Shown: one piece after another, positions 18,862 to 27,032 of the stretch | Layout: each line of letters begins with the position of its first letter | Numbering within the stretch: the stretch's first letter is position 1 | From: an uncultured Akkermansia sp. | GTDB lineage: Bacteria > Verrucomicrobiota > Verrucomicrobiia > Verrucomicrobiales > Akkermansiaceae | Direction of reading: 5' to 3' | Length of the DNA: 37,111 nucleotides | Assembly (NCBI GenBank): GCA_947629715.1 | Contig: CANRET010000015.1 | Location: 1-37,111, forward strand | Position numbers and translations under genes: made by a program | The notes under the pieces: model-generated | Databases searched by the model: none | What the model saw: only the letters and a program-made list of their open reading frames with translations | What the model was told of the DNA's origin: nothing

Positions 18862-20378
18862 AAAACAAACTCATCCGAATCGGAGTTCTCAGCACGTGGC
18901 TCGTCGGAGCGTTTTGCTCCGTCAGCGCGGGCAAAGAGACGAACCACATCTACCTGCTGGCCGGCGGCGTCAACGCCCTGGGAGTAGTAAACGAGAAACC
19001 GCTCAACCCGGAGCGGATATCCAACTACCAGAGCTTTGCCCGCATGTGGAACGGCAATATGACGAACGAAGGCAAGTATCTGCAGGAGAACAACCGGTCG
19101 TGGGCAGCGATTGCTCCTCAGCTCCACACGAAGGGCAAGACGGACGCGGGACAACCCAACATACTCAGCCTGGGCCCGGAATACGGATTCTGCTCCATGA
19201 TGCAGCGCCGGAAGTGGCATGACGGGAAAGGCGACACCGTCCGCGTCATCAAAGGAGCGGTTGACGCCGGCGGCGAATGTTGGGATAAGGACGAAGATGT
19301 TTACAACAACTACATTCGCACTATTGTTGACGCCATGGGAAACGAAGGCCTGAAAGGGAACTCGGTCATCCACGCTTTCCTTTGGCTGAACGGAGAAAAC
19401 GAAGCGGAGGACCGAATTGCCAAGGTGGCGCGAAACTTCCAGGATATGCTTTCGCGCATGGACAAAGATATGCGCAATGGAGCGCCGCCGCTGAAAGCCG
19501 ATGATCCGCCGCCGGATCCCAATGCGCCCAAAAAGGTGGTGCCCAAATGGCTGAAAAAGGGCATGCCCCCATTGGTGGTAGTCGGTGAAAACGCAGCCCC
19601 GAAAGAAGATGGAGATTTCAAGGATGCAAAGGATGCAAAGGGGAAAACCGTGGTCAAGCTGATGCACTCCTTCGTGCAGAAAAAGAAAAAGATGGGCTGG
19701 GTGCGTACGCGCGACCTGACCTTCATTAGCGGGCAAAAAGTGTACGACGGCGAGTCACAGCTCACGATCGGTGCGCGCTACGCTTATGTCGTGGCCCAGC
19801 TGGAGAAGCTCCCCATGCCCTGTGCCCGCAATGATGCGCCGGAGGCTGCGCTGAACACGCCGACAGCGTGGTGGGCAGGCAAAATGCCGCAGGCAAGCGA
19901 AGTGGCGCTCTGGGATATTTCGGCAGCCAAGACTCCGGAGGGGGAGAAACTCTCGGAGGATTGGAGAGTGGGCGGCATCCTGGTGGAAGATCCCTGCACC
20001 CGCACGGTGATCATTCGTTCAAAGGACGAAAAGGCGCCCAAAAAACTTATCCTCGGTGACAAGGGCATCAGTGTCAAGGATGGCAACATTACCATTAAAA
20101 CGCCTCTGGAAGCAAGCGCCGATCAAACTTGGGACATTAAGATTGGCCGCACGATCTCGGTGGGTTCCAAGGACGAGCCCGTTGCCCTCACCGGCAACGC
20201 CTGCATCACGTTGGAGGCCATGAATAACTCGAATCTGGAACTTCACCTCACAGCACTGCCGGAGGTCACGTGGAAATTGCCGCTTGTGAAAATCAATACA
20301 AAGATTACGGTGGACGGCAAGCCGGCGGATTTCAAGAAGGCGGAAGGAGACAGCTACACAATCGCGGTAAAAGGCTGA
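18858..20378 (+). CDS. SGNH/SASA esterase-like protein lacking catalytic residues (pseudoenzyme)
   Basis: 506 residues with a signal peptide ending about VSA-GKE (residue 25). It aligns along its whole length with the next gene product: HIYLLAGGVNALG against HVYILTGQSNSLG, LGPEYGFCSMMQRRKWH in both, WLNGENE against YLQGESD, GWVRTRDLT in both, and YDGESQLTIGARYAY against YDGKSQLTIGARYAY. The family's block I GQSN is GGVN here, so the nucleophile Ser is Val38; the His of the VHYD block is missing (KVYDG, residues 294-298). An ~35-residue Pro/Lys-rich insert (DDPPPDPNAPKKVVPKWLKK, about 214-235) is not in the paralogue. The frame is intact, so it is probably expressed. Binding of acetylated glycans or regulation of the paralogue are guesses. 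The start overlaps the GH84 stop. Confidence 0.8.
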   Translation: MKNKLIRIGVLSTWLVGAFCSVSAGKETNHIYLLAGGVNALGVVNEKPLNPERISNYQSFARMWNGNMTNEGKYLQENNRSWAAIAPQLHTKGKTDAGQPNILSLGPEYGFCSMMQRRKWHDGKGDTVRVIKGAVDAGGECWDKDEDVYNNYIRTIVDAMGNEGLKGNSVIHAFLWLNGENEAEDRIAKVARNFQDMLSRMDKDMRNGAPPLKADDPPPDPNAPKKVVPKWLKKGMPPLVVVGENAAPKEDGDFKDAKDAKGKTVVKLMHSFVQKKKKMGWVRTRDLTFISGQKVYDGESQLTIGARYAYVVAQLEKLPMPCARNDAPEAALNTPTAWWAGKMPQASEVALWDISAAKTPEGEKLSEDWRVGGILVEDPCTRTVIIRSKDEKAPKKLILGDKGISVKDGNITIKTPLEASADQTWDIKIGRTISVGSKDEPVALTGNACITLEAMNNSNLELHLTALPEVTWKLPLVKINTKITVDGKPADFKKAEGDSYTIAVKG

Positions 20379-20382
20379 ATCA

Positions 20383-21849
20383 GTGAAGCGGCTCGTGCGG
20401 ATGCTGTCTCGTCCGCGCGTGCCGCGTCTCAACTCCGGCAGAACAAGCAATATGGGAAGAGGAAGCATACGCGGGATCATGATGGCGACGCTCTTCGGCG
20501 TCGCCGCAGCGCAGGCCGAAACAAGTCATGTGTACATCCTCACGGGACAGTCGAACTCCTTGGGGGCGGTGAAGGGAACTCCCGCCTCTGCCGAGCAGCT
20601 GGAACGTTACAAGAGCGATGGCTTGCTCTGGAATGGCAACATGGTGCGCAGTACCGGCGAGAAGTACGAAAAAAATCCGAGTTGGATGACAGTAGCCCCG
20701 CAACAGCCAAAACTCAACGGGTCCCTCTGCATGGGACCGGAATACGGATTCTGCTCCATGATGCAGCGTCGGAAGTGGCACACAGCGAATGGAGATAAAG
20801 TCGCCGTCATCAAAGCCTCGTTGGATGGCGGAGGCAACAGCTGCTGGCTTGCAGACGCCCCGGGCTACAAATCGATGAGCAGCACCATCAAGGCTGCCTT
20901 GTCCGCGCTGAAAGGACGTTCCCAAGTGCACGCTCTGCTCTACTTGCAGGGGGAGTCTGACCAATCGGAAGAAGAGATCACTGAGGCTCCCGCCCGGTTT
21001 TTGGATCTGCTGGCTCGCGTGGGCAAGGAAACCAAAAAGGGCTCTCTCAAGTTCGCCGTGGTCGGGGAGTGCGCCACGTGGGGAGGCAACGAAAATAAAA
21101 ATGCCTCAGGCGACACCACCGCCAAATTGCTCGGCGATATGGCTCGCAAGAAAAAGAATGTGGGCTGGGTACGCACGCGCGACCTCACCAAAATCACTGC
21201 GGGGGACAACATGAAGGTGCATTACGACGGCAAATCCCAGCTCACGATCGGCGCACGCTACGCCTACGCCGTGGCCACGTTGGAGAAACTGCCCTTCACC
21301 CCGACCCGCAATGATGCGCCGGAGGCAGCCGTGGATTCTCCCTCTGCCTGGTGGGCTGGCAAGATGCCCACGGCAGAGCAAACCGCCACCTGGGATGCGG
21401 CCGCCGCCAATGTGGAGCAAGAAAAAGTGAACAAGCTCCTGTCCGTAGCGGGCATCGTGGTGAATGACCCTTTCAGCGGGCGGATTCTGCTCACCGCCGC
21501 GAAGGAAGGCATGGCTCACGTCAGCCTCGGCAGCAAGGGCATCGCGCTCAAGCAGGGCGATCTTTCCCTGCAATTGCCGGTGGAAACAACGGCCGACCAA
21601 TCTTGGAAATTGGCGGAGGGACGTACCCTCGTCGTCGGTTCGCCGAATGCGCCGGTGAGCCTGGGCGGAGCTGTTGCCATCAGCGTGCAGAACAAACCAG
21701 GAGCTGCCCTGCAACTGCACCTCAGCGAGCTGCCGCAGGTCCGGTGGACGCTGTCGTCTCCTCTCCCTGCCGCAGAGATCACCGTTGCCGGGAAGCCGGC
21801 CAAATTCGTCCGACAGGGCGATACATACAGCATTGTCGCGGAGGAATGA
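20383..21849 (+). CDS. SGNH/SASA-type carbohydrate acetylesterase
   Basis: 488 residues from the GTG at 20383, four bases after the upstream stop; the ATG at 20452 is an alternative that gives a more usual signal peptide (MGRGSIRGIMMATLFGVAAAQA). The SGNH block I TGQSNSLG contains the nucleophile Ser (S57 from the GTG), the Gly block is DGGGNSCW, the block III motif is LYLQGESDQ, and the C-terminal His is H280 in KVHYDGKSQLTIGARYAY. The family includes sialate O-acetylesterases and other carbohydrate acetyl esterases (DUF303/SASA). The catalytic Asp usually three residues before the His is not at that exact place; an Asp lies five residues before. A beta-rich C-terminal domain follows about residue 320. 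De-O-acetylation of host glycans next to a GH84 enzyme is the likely role. Confidence 0.82.
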   Translation: MKRLVRMLSRPRVPRLNSGRTSNMGRGSIRGIMMATLFGVAAAQAETSHVYILTGQSNSLGAVKGTPASAEQLERYKSDGLLWNGNMVRSTGEKYEKNPSWMTVAPQQPKLNGSLCMGPEYGFCSMMQRRKWHTANGDKVAVIKASLDGGGNSCWLADAPGYKSMSSTIKAALSALKGRSQVHALLYLQGESDQSEEEITEAPARFLDLLARVGKETKKGSLKFAVVGECATWGGNENKNASGDTTAKLLGDMARKKKNVGWVRTRDLTKITAGDNMKVHYDGKSQLTIGARYAYAVATLEKLPFTPTRNDAPEAAVDSPSAWWAGKMPTAEQTATWDAAAANVEQEKVNKLLSVAGIVVNDPFSGRILLTAAKEGMAHVSLGSKGIALKQGDLSLQLPVETTADQSWKLAEGRTLVVGSPNAPVSLGGAVAISVQNKPGAALQLHLSELPQVRWTLSSPLPAAEITVAGKPAKFVRQGDTYSIVAEE

Positions 21850-21900
21850 GGCAACGCCCTCCGCACGGATTCCGAGAAAAAGTCGAGGCCTGTTGTCTCA

Positions 21901-21929
21901 TTGACACATCGGGAAAAATCAGCTAGAAT
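21901..21929 (+). promoter_or_regulatory. Promoter of fabG
   Basis: TTGACA (21901-21906), 17-bp spacer, TAGAAT (21924-21929), 9 bases before the ATG at 21939. It is close to consensus and places the transcription start within about 3 bases of the start codon, with no room for a Shine-Dalgarno sequence. Confidence 0.75.
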
Positions 21930-21938
21930 GACGGTCGT

Positions 21939-22685
21939 ATGAACAGACTTGCTGGAAAAACCGCTGTGGTAACAGGAGCCGGTCGCGGCATAGGATACGC
22001 CATTGCCCGCCGATTTGCGCAGGAGGGGGCTAAAGTTGCGCTCATCTCGCGCAATGCGGCTTCATGCGAAGGAGCCGCTGCGAAAATCAATGAAGAACTG
22101 CCGGGGAGCTGCAAAGCATTCCCCTGCGACGTGGCGAATGCGGAGGCGGTTGATGCCTGCGTGAAAGCTGTTTTGACGGAGTATCCGGCGGTGGACATCC
22201 TCGTCAACAACGCCGGCATCACGAAGGACGGGCTGCTCATGCGCATGAAGGAGGAGGACTGGGATGCCGTGATGTCCACCAATCTGAAGAGCGCGTTCCT
22301 CTTTGTGAAGGCGCTGCAGCGTACGCTCATGAAAAGTCCTGCAGGGCGCATCATCAATATGAGTTCCATCGTCGGCATTGCCGGTAACGCCGGGCAGGCG
22401 AACTATGCGGCATCCAAAGCGGGCGTCATCGGCTTTACCAAATCGGTGGCGCAGGAACTTGCCGGGCGCAAGGTGACCTGCAACGCCATCGCCCCCGGAT
22501 TTATCGCTACGGAAATGACGGATGCCATCCCGGAAAAAGCTCGGGAAGCTCTGCTGGCCCGCATCCCGCTGTCTGACATGGGCAAGCCGGAGGACATCGC
22601 CAACTGCGCTCTCTTCCTCGCCTCCGACGAAGCGCGCTACATCACCGGACAGGCTCTTGTGTGCGACGGCGGCATGTGCATGTAA
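21939..22685 (+). CDS. fabG: 3-oxoacyl-[ACP] reductase FabG
   Basis: 248 residues, the standard length for a classical short-chain dehydrogenase. Visible are the NADP-binding TGAGRGIGYAIA, the DILVNNAG motif, the catalytic Ser in INMSSIVGIAGNAGQ, the Tyr-x-x-x-Lys pair in YAASKAG, and the end ITGQALVCDGGMCM. These features, including the GNAGQANYAASKAGVIGFTK stretch, are typical of FabG, which reduces 3-ketoacyl-ACP in each round of fatty acid elongation in the cytoplasm. No other fatty acid synthesis gene lies next to it here, so the assignment rests on sequence. It is probably read from a leaderless mRNA and followed 18 bases later by the RlpA-like gene. Confidence 0.9.
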   Translation: MNRLAGKTAVVTGAGRGIGYAIARRFAQEGAKVALISRNAASCEGAAAKINEELPGSCKAFPCDVANAEAVDACVKAVLTEYPAVDILVNNAGITKDGLLMRMKEEDWDAVMSTNLKSAFLFVKALQRTLMKSPAGRIINMSSIVGIAGNAGQANYAASKAGVIGFTKSVAQELAGRKVTCNAIAPGFIATEMTDAIPEKAREALLARIPLSDMGKPEDIANCALFLASDEARYITGQALVCDGGMCM

Positions 22686-22703
22686 CGCCTCTTCGTATCC
22701 GAG

Positions 22704-23186
22704 GTGAAGAATTCGTTGAAGAGAATCCTGGTCGCTTTGATGACGCTGACGGTGGCGGCCTGCCAGCAGCATCACGCCGTCCACCGGCAGCCCTACCGGG
22801 GCTACAAGATGGCGCCCTACACACTCAAGGGCATGCGCTTCGTCCCCATGAACGTGGAGCAGGCTCTGCACTACAATGCAGTCGGCATAGCTTCCCACTA
22901 CGAGGCAAACGGAGCGCCCGGCGCGATTGGCGAACGACTCTACCGCGACCAGTACTACGCCGCTCACCGCACCCTGCCCCTGCCCTGCTCCGCCAGAGTC
23001 ACCAACCTGGAGAATGGGCTGAGCTGCGTCGTGCGCATCGCGGATCGTGGACCGTACATCGCCGGACGTCTCATTGACGTGAGCACCGCTGTGGCCCACA
23101 AGTTGCGCTTCCATCGCAACGGTCTCGCACGAGTGCGCATTGAGGTGCTCTCCGTGGGCGATGGCGTGTACAGACGCACGCGCTAG
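22704..23186 (+). CDS. rlpA: RlpA-like lipoprotein (double-psi beta-barrel)
   Basis: 160 residues from a GTG start. The N-terminus MKNSLKRILVALMTLTVAACQQ ends in a lipobox (TVAAC), so a lipoprotein anchored at Cys21 is expected. Residues about 52-160 form the RlpA double-psi beta-barrel: GIASHYEANG, YAAHRTLPLPCSARVTNLENGLSCVVRIADRGPYIAGRLIDVSTAVAHKL, with the catalytic-type Asp in RIADRGPY and the GRLIDVS motif. The family includes lytic transglycosylases that cut stem-peptide-free (naked) glycan strands at the septum. No SPOR domain is present, so this is the short form. It lies 18 bases after fabG and probably shares its transcript. Confidence 0.82.
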   Translation: MKNSLKRILVALMTLTVAACQQHHAVHRQPYRGYKMAPYTLKGMRFVPMNVEQALHYNAVGIASHYEANGAPGAIGERLYRDQYYAAHRTLPLPCSARVTNLENGLSCVVRIADRGPYIAGRLIDVSTAVAHKLRFHRNGLARVRIEVLSVGDGVYRRTR

Positions 23187-23189
23187 TTG

Positions 23190-23204
23190 CGTCCGATTCG
23201 GACG
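23190..23204. terminator. Hairpin between convergent rlpA-like and TatD-like genes
   Basis: CGTCCG, loop ATT, CGGACG: a compact 6-bp stem in the 21-base gap between two convergent genes. It has no clear T-run on either side, so a bidirectional terminator role is only plausible. Confidence 0.4.
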
Positions 23205-23207
23205 GCG

Positions 23208-23819
23208 TCAGGCTATGTCCCGGCGAAGCAAGGCAAGCAGAGCGACCGCGCGCGGGAAACTGTCCGGATCATCATCGGATTCCGCGTGCAATTTGTCCGC
23301 CGGGATTCTCGCGTAACGCGCCGCTGCATCGGGATGCGAAAGTTCGCGCACTCCCACGGAAAAAACTGCGCCCAAATCGAGGAACTCGCGCGCCATTTCG
23401 TGCGACCCGTTCCACGCATGCAGCAGCACGCTCGGAAGCGTGCCCGTTTTCTCCCTCTGCCGCAGAAGCTCCAGCAATCTGCTCCACGCGCCCGCACCGT
23501 GCAAGTGCACGAGCCGCTCATGCCGAAACGCCGCTCCTAAATGCACCTGCAGGAGCAACGTTTGAGCCTCCAGGGCATCGCGATGGCGAGGCGTGGCATC
23601 CAGCCCCGTCTCTCCCACCTGCGCCTGAGGGAAGCGGCTCAGATACTCGTCCAGGTCATAGGCCGTTTGCGCCACTGAAACACCCCCGGCATACCAGGGG
23701 TGAATGCCGAAGCAAGGGATCATGCCGTGCTCAGCAGCCACGAAATCCCAGTCTTCTCGCACCACGGAGCAAAGATATCCCCCGTACGCACTGGGTTTAT
23801 GGGTGTGCCAATCCATCAT
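23208..23819 (-). CDS. TatD-family metal-dependent hydrolase
   Basis: 203 residues. It starts MMDWHTHKP, with the HxH metal-binding pair, and includes CFGIHPWYA (His), VGETGLDATPRHRDAL (Glu of the TatD signature and the RHRDALEAQTLLLQVHL block), and a central His in LLHAWNGSHEMAREFLDLGAVFSVG. The C-terminal HAESDDDP stretch holds the Asp expected in TatD proteins (ETD/ESD). The family are 3'-5' exonucleases and related phosphoesterases; this one is short (about 260 is usual) and diverged, so the substrate is unclear. Its start overlaps the radC stop (ATGA), and it is the last gene of the prc-radC unit. Confidence 0.75.
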   Translation of the reverse strand: MMDWHTHKPSAYGGYLCSVVREDWDFVAAEHGMIPCFGIHPWYAGGVSVAQTAYDLDEYLSRFPQAQVGETGLDATPRHRDALEAQTLLLQVHLGAAFRHERLVHLHGAGAWSRLLELLRQREKTGTLPSVLLHAWNGSHEMAREFLDLGAVFSVGVRELSHPDAAARYARIPADKLHAESDDDPDSFPRAVALLALLRRDIA

Positions 23820-24583
23820 GGCGCCGAGATTTTGCCCTCCTCTCTGAAGCTGTAATAAGGCTTCCTGTCGCCGTGGGAACTCCTGATCCCGATAATCACG
23901 TGATCCGCCACGGGAATAAGCAACGTTTGCCCGGCTTGCACCAATCTCTCCGTGAGTTCGACGTCCTGCGAACTCGGCTCCGGATTGCCGCTGGGATGAT
24001 TGTGCGCGAGGATAATCCGCATGGCGCCGTGGCGAATCGGGTCACGAAACACGTCGCGCGGGTGCAGAACTACGCGCGAGAGCGTGCCGACGGCTATGTG
24101 CGAGTTATGGATGACTTCATTGCGCGCGTTGAGTGAGAGTACGCAAAAATGCTCTTGCACTTCATAGCGCAAATCATCCGCCATCAAATTGTACACATCT
24201 TCAGGCTTCTCAATGCGCTTCATTTCCGGCGCCTCCTGCACCGCCCGCTTCCCGAGCTCAAACACCGCCGCCAGCGCAGTCGCCTTGGCAGGACCTATCC
24301 CCTTCACCAATTCCATGATTTCCGACGCCTCCAGCTTGCCCAATGCGGTGAGCGAACCTGCACGACGCTTGATCTGCCTCGCCAACTCCAGCACATGGCA
24401 TCCGGGCAATCCCGTCCGCAGAAAAATGGCGATAAGCTCCTCATCCGTCAGCGCTTTGCGCCCGCGCCTCACGAGCTTCTCACGCGGCATTTCATCGGGG
24501 CTGACAGCCCGGCGCAGCGGCTCGCCCCGGCCGCCGTCCGAGGCTGGTTGGGGAAGGGAAAACGTTTCCGTTGCTTCGGACAT
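23816..24583 (-). CDS. radC: RadC-like JAB-domain protein
   Basis: 255 residues. The N-terminal part (about 30-110) has the RadC helix-hairpin-helix region (ALTDEELIAIFLRTGLPGCHVLELARQIKRR...LVKGIGPAKATALAAVFELGKR). The C-terminal JAB/MPN domain (about 130-245) has the metalloprotease-like signature HNHPSGNPEPSSQDVELTERL with both His and the Asp. The family was named for DNA repair, but its actual function is not settled. The start codon shares a base with the prc stop and the stop overlaps the TatD-like start, so the three are translationally coupled. Confidence 0.92.
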   Translation of the reverse strand: MSEATETFSLPQPASDGGRGEPLRRAVSPDEMPREKLVRRGRKALTDEELIAIFLRTGLPGCHVLELARQIKRRAGSLTALGKLEASEIMELVKGIGPAKATALAAVFELGKRAVQEAPEMKRIEKPEDVYNLMADDLRYEVQEHFCVLSLNARNEVIHNSHIAVGTLSRVVLHPRDVFRDPIRHGAMRIILAHNHPSGNPEPSSQDVELTERLVQAGQTLLIPVADHVIIGIRSSHGDRKPYYSFREEGKISAP

Positions 24584-26817
24584 CAGCGAAGATCAATCAT
24601 GTCGCGCGCGATGTAGAGCGACTCGCGCAGCACGGGATCCAGGTCAGAGGGATAGTCGAGCGTATCCTCCAGCTCTTCCTCGGGATCTTTCGCCTCGCGC
24701 ATGAAATTGTCCTTGTCCTCCTTTGTCGCCAGAGGCAGTTCTCCACAATCCAAGTCCTTGAGTTTAAGGCGATAAATGGTAAATCTATCGGCGTCCTCTT
24801 TGCTCATGACTTCGTAGCGCTTCTTGCGGTCTTCATCGCTCTTCTTCTTGAAGTCGCGCAGCTCGGCAATCTGAGCCTGTCTCTTCTCTTTGTTCAGCGA
24901 CGTGGAGTTCTCTTTGATCAGGCGGCGACGGTAATTGGCATACCACACGTTGTTCTGCAAATCGCGATCTCCTGCCACCCGCTCCGCACTCAACTCGCGC
25001 AAACGGGGCAGAATACTCGCTATATGCCTGCCCGGAACGTAGCGTCCTGCGGGGGCGATCGCATCGTAGGGCATGGCGTGATCCATCTCCGCCTCGCCAA
25101 TCTGCATGCCTGACGTCACCGTAGGCAGCTCAATGTCACTGCTTACCCCCTTCAACTGCGTGGACGCCCCGTTGATACGATAGAATTTCTGCACGGTCAC
25201 TTTGATCAGTCCACAGCCCTCTCGCACGGAAAAGAAGGGCATGTAATCCGCCAAACTGCGCGGCACCTGCACAGTTCCTTTGCCGAAAGTCGTGTCATCC
25301 CCCACAATCACGGCGCGTCCGTAGTCCTTCATTGCCCCGGCAAAAATCTCGGAAGCGGAAGCGCTCGCCTTGCTCGTAAGCACCACAAGCTCACCGGGAA
25401 AGATCGGCTTGCCACTCACCGTCAATCGCTCCACCTGCCCCCTCGCATCTTTCACTTGCACCACCGGCCCTGCCCCGGTGAAAAAGCCCACCATCTTGCG
25501 CACTTCCTCCAACGAACCGCCCCCATTCGCACGCAGGTCAATAACCAACCCCTGCACTTTCTCGCGCATCATGCGCATGAGAATGCGCCGCACATCCGTG
25601 GCGCAGTGCACGTTCCCGCCGTCAATATCCACATAAAACGACGGCAGAGTCAGGATTCCCAAACGGTACGTGCGCACCTCCCCCTGCGGTCCCCCTTCGC
25701 GCAAATCAATGATGCGCGCGCTCGCCAACGATTCGGACATGGGAACCTCGTCGCGCACGATGGTGATGATGCGCTCATCCCCGCTTTCCGCGCTCTGCAC
25801 GCGCAGCCGCACCGGCACGTCTTTCTTTCCCCGAATGAGATTCACCACTTTGTCAATGCTCATGAAGAGAATATCCGTCCAGTTTCCATCACCATTCGCA
25901 TCGACCGCCACCACATGATCTCCCAACTTGAGCTGTCCATTCTTATCCGCCGGTCCGCCCTTGACGATGCCTTCTATCTTGGTGGAACCGTCGTCATCTT
26001 CCCGCAACTGAGCGCCGACGCCTACCAGCGAGGCCTTAATCATGTCCTTGAACTGCTTCTCCTCGCGAGCGCCCATGTAGTCGCTGTGCGGATCGTACAC
26101 ATGCGCCACCGCATTGAGCAAGTGCGTCACCATGTCTTCCTCATCCGCCTCCTGCACCTCCATGCGCACGCGCTTGAGGCGCGCCAGGATCTTCGCCGCC
26201 GGGGACGGCTCTTTGGCGTTGGGATCCGGCTTGCCTTTTTCCGCCGCCAACCGCGCCACGTTCTCGCGACGGCACACCTCTGAAAGCATCATATCCTCCA
26301 CCTGGTCGCGCCATACCCGGTCGAGCTCGGCGTCATTCTTCGCTCTCGGCAGCTTGCGACGCGTGCGCGGCACCGCGCGATCCGAGTCAAAAGCCGGCGG
26401 GTTCTTCTCATATTCCCGCAAGATTTCCTCCGCCTGAGCTATGTGCCGCAGCGCCCGCTCAGCATACATCCCGTACAGTTCCTGCGCCAGACTGGAAGTT
26501 TCGCGATTCAGCAGGTAATCCCCAAAGGAATCTCCGTATTTCTTGTGCAGGGCCTCCACATCCTCCTGCGTAAAGTAGAGATGCTGCGGATCTATGGACT
26601 GCAGATAGCAATCCAGAAACTTTGCGTACATCGCCGCTGAAAAGCGTTCCCGCGAAAAATGGGAGTTTTGCAAGATCTCCGAAAACTGCCGTCCTATGGT
26701 GTTGTAATCCGGCGTTGCCAACGCATCGCAGCCGAACACCAGCAATGCCAGTGCGGCGCTTCCCAATTCGCGCGTTTTCTTTATGATCCAGTTCATGTTT
26801 GCCCGCGTTTCGCTCAT
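24583..26817 (-). CDS. prc: Tail-specific protease Prc/Tsp (S41)
   Basis: 744 residues. A signal peptide follows the first residues (hydrophobic SAALALLVFG, cleavage likely at DALA-TPDY); the internal ATG at 26796 (MNWIIKK) is an alternative start. The N-terminal helical domain contains QSIDPQHLYFTQEDVEAL; a PDZ domain sits at about 265-350 (GVGAQLREDDDGSTKIEGIVKGGPADKNGQLKLGDHVVAVD); the S41 domain follows, with the nucleophile Ser in SKASASASEIFAGAM and the Lys in DTTFGKGTVQVP. A lysine-rich C-terminal DUF3340-type domain ends the protein. Prc degrades periplasmic proteins from their C-termini and trims lipoprotein or cell-wall hydrolase targets. It is first of three overlapping genes. Confidence 0.94.
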   Translation of the reverse strand: MSETRANMNWIIKKTRELGSAALALLVFGCDALATPDYNTIGRQFSEILQNSHFSRERFSAAMYAKFLDCYLQSIDPQHLYFTQEDVEALHKKYGDSFGDYLLNRETSSLAQELYGMYAERALRHIAQAEEILREYEKNPPAFDSDRAVPRTRRKLPRAKNDAELDRVWRDQVEDMMLSEVCRRENVARLAAEKGKPDPNAKEPSPAAKILARLKRVRMEVQEADEEDMVTHLLNAVAHVYDPHSDYMGAREEKQFKDMIKASLVGVGAQLREDDDGSTKIEGIVKGGPADKNGQLKLGDHVVAVDANGDGNWTDILFMSIDKVVNLIRGKKDVPVRLRVQSAESGDERIITIVRDEVPMSESLASARIIDLREGGPQGEVRTYRLGILTLPSFYVDIDGGNVHCATDVRRILMRMMREKVQGLVIDLRANGGGSLEEVRKMVGFFTGAGPVVQVKDARGQVERLTVSGKPIFPGELVVLTSKASASASEIFAGAMKDYGRAVIVGDDTTFGKGTVQVPRSLADYMPFFSVREGCGLIKVTVQKFYRINGASTQLKGVSSDIELPTVTSGMQIGEAEMDHAMPYDAIAPAGRYVPGRHIASILPRLRELSAERVAGDRDLQNNVWYANYRRRLIKENSTSLNKEKRQAQIAELRDFKKKSDEDRKKRYEVMSKEDADRFTIYRLKLKDLDCGELPLATKEDKDNFMREAKDPEEELEDTLDYPSDLDPVLRESLYIARDMIDLR

Positions 26818-26870
26818 CTGCCCCGACCGACGGAACCCGTTGACTCTCCCTTCGGCGGAGACGTACAGAC

Positions 26871-26898
26871 ATTATACGCTTTATGCACGTTTAGTCTA
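26871..26898 (-). promoter_or_regulatory. Promoter of prc-radC-tatD-like operon
   Basis: Reading leftward: TAGACT (26893-26898), 16-bp spacer, perfect TATAAT (26871-26876), giving a ~45-base leader that ends in GGGGCAG before the ATG at 26817. Confidence 0.6.
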
Positions 26899-26986
26899 TC
26901 GAATTTTCGCGATAATGACAAAACAATTTTGCCCCGGAGTCAATGATTGGCGCTTGCTGCACGAAATGCTCTGCGGCAAAGACGTC

Positions 26987-27013
26987 AAAAAAGGCTCCAG
27001 CGGGCTCGATGCC
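26987..27013 (-). terminator. Probable terminator of the barrel 1-acetyltransferase unit
   Basis: Reading leftward, an interrupted hairpin (27013 to 26993, arms GGC-TC-AGC and GCT-GA-GCC) is followed by six T residues (A at 26987-26992), 20 bases after the acetyltransferase stop. Confidence 0.55.
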
Positions 27014-27032
27014 GGACGCGGCAGCGCTCGGG

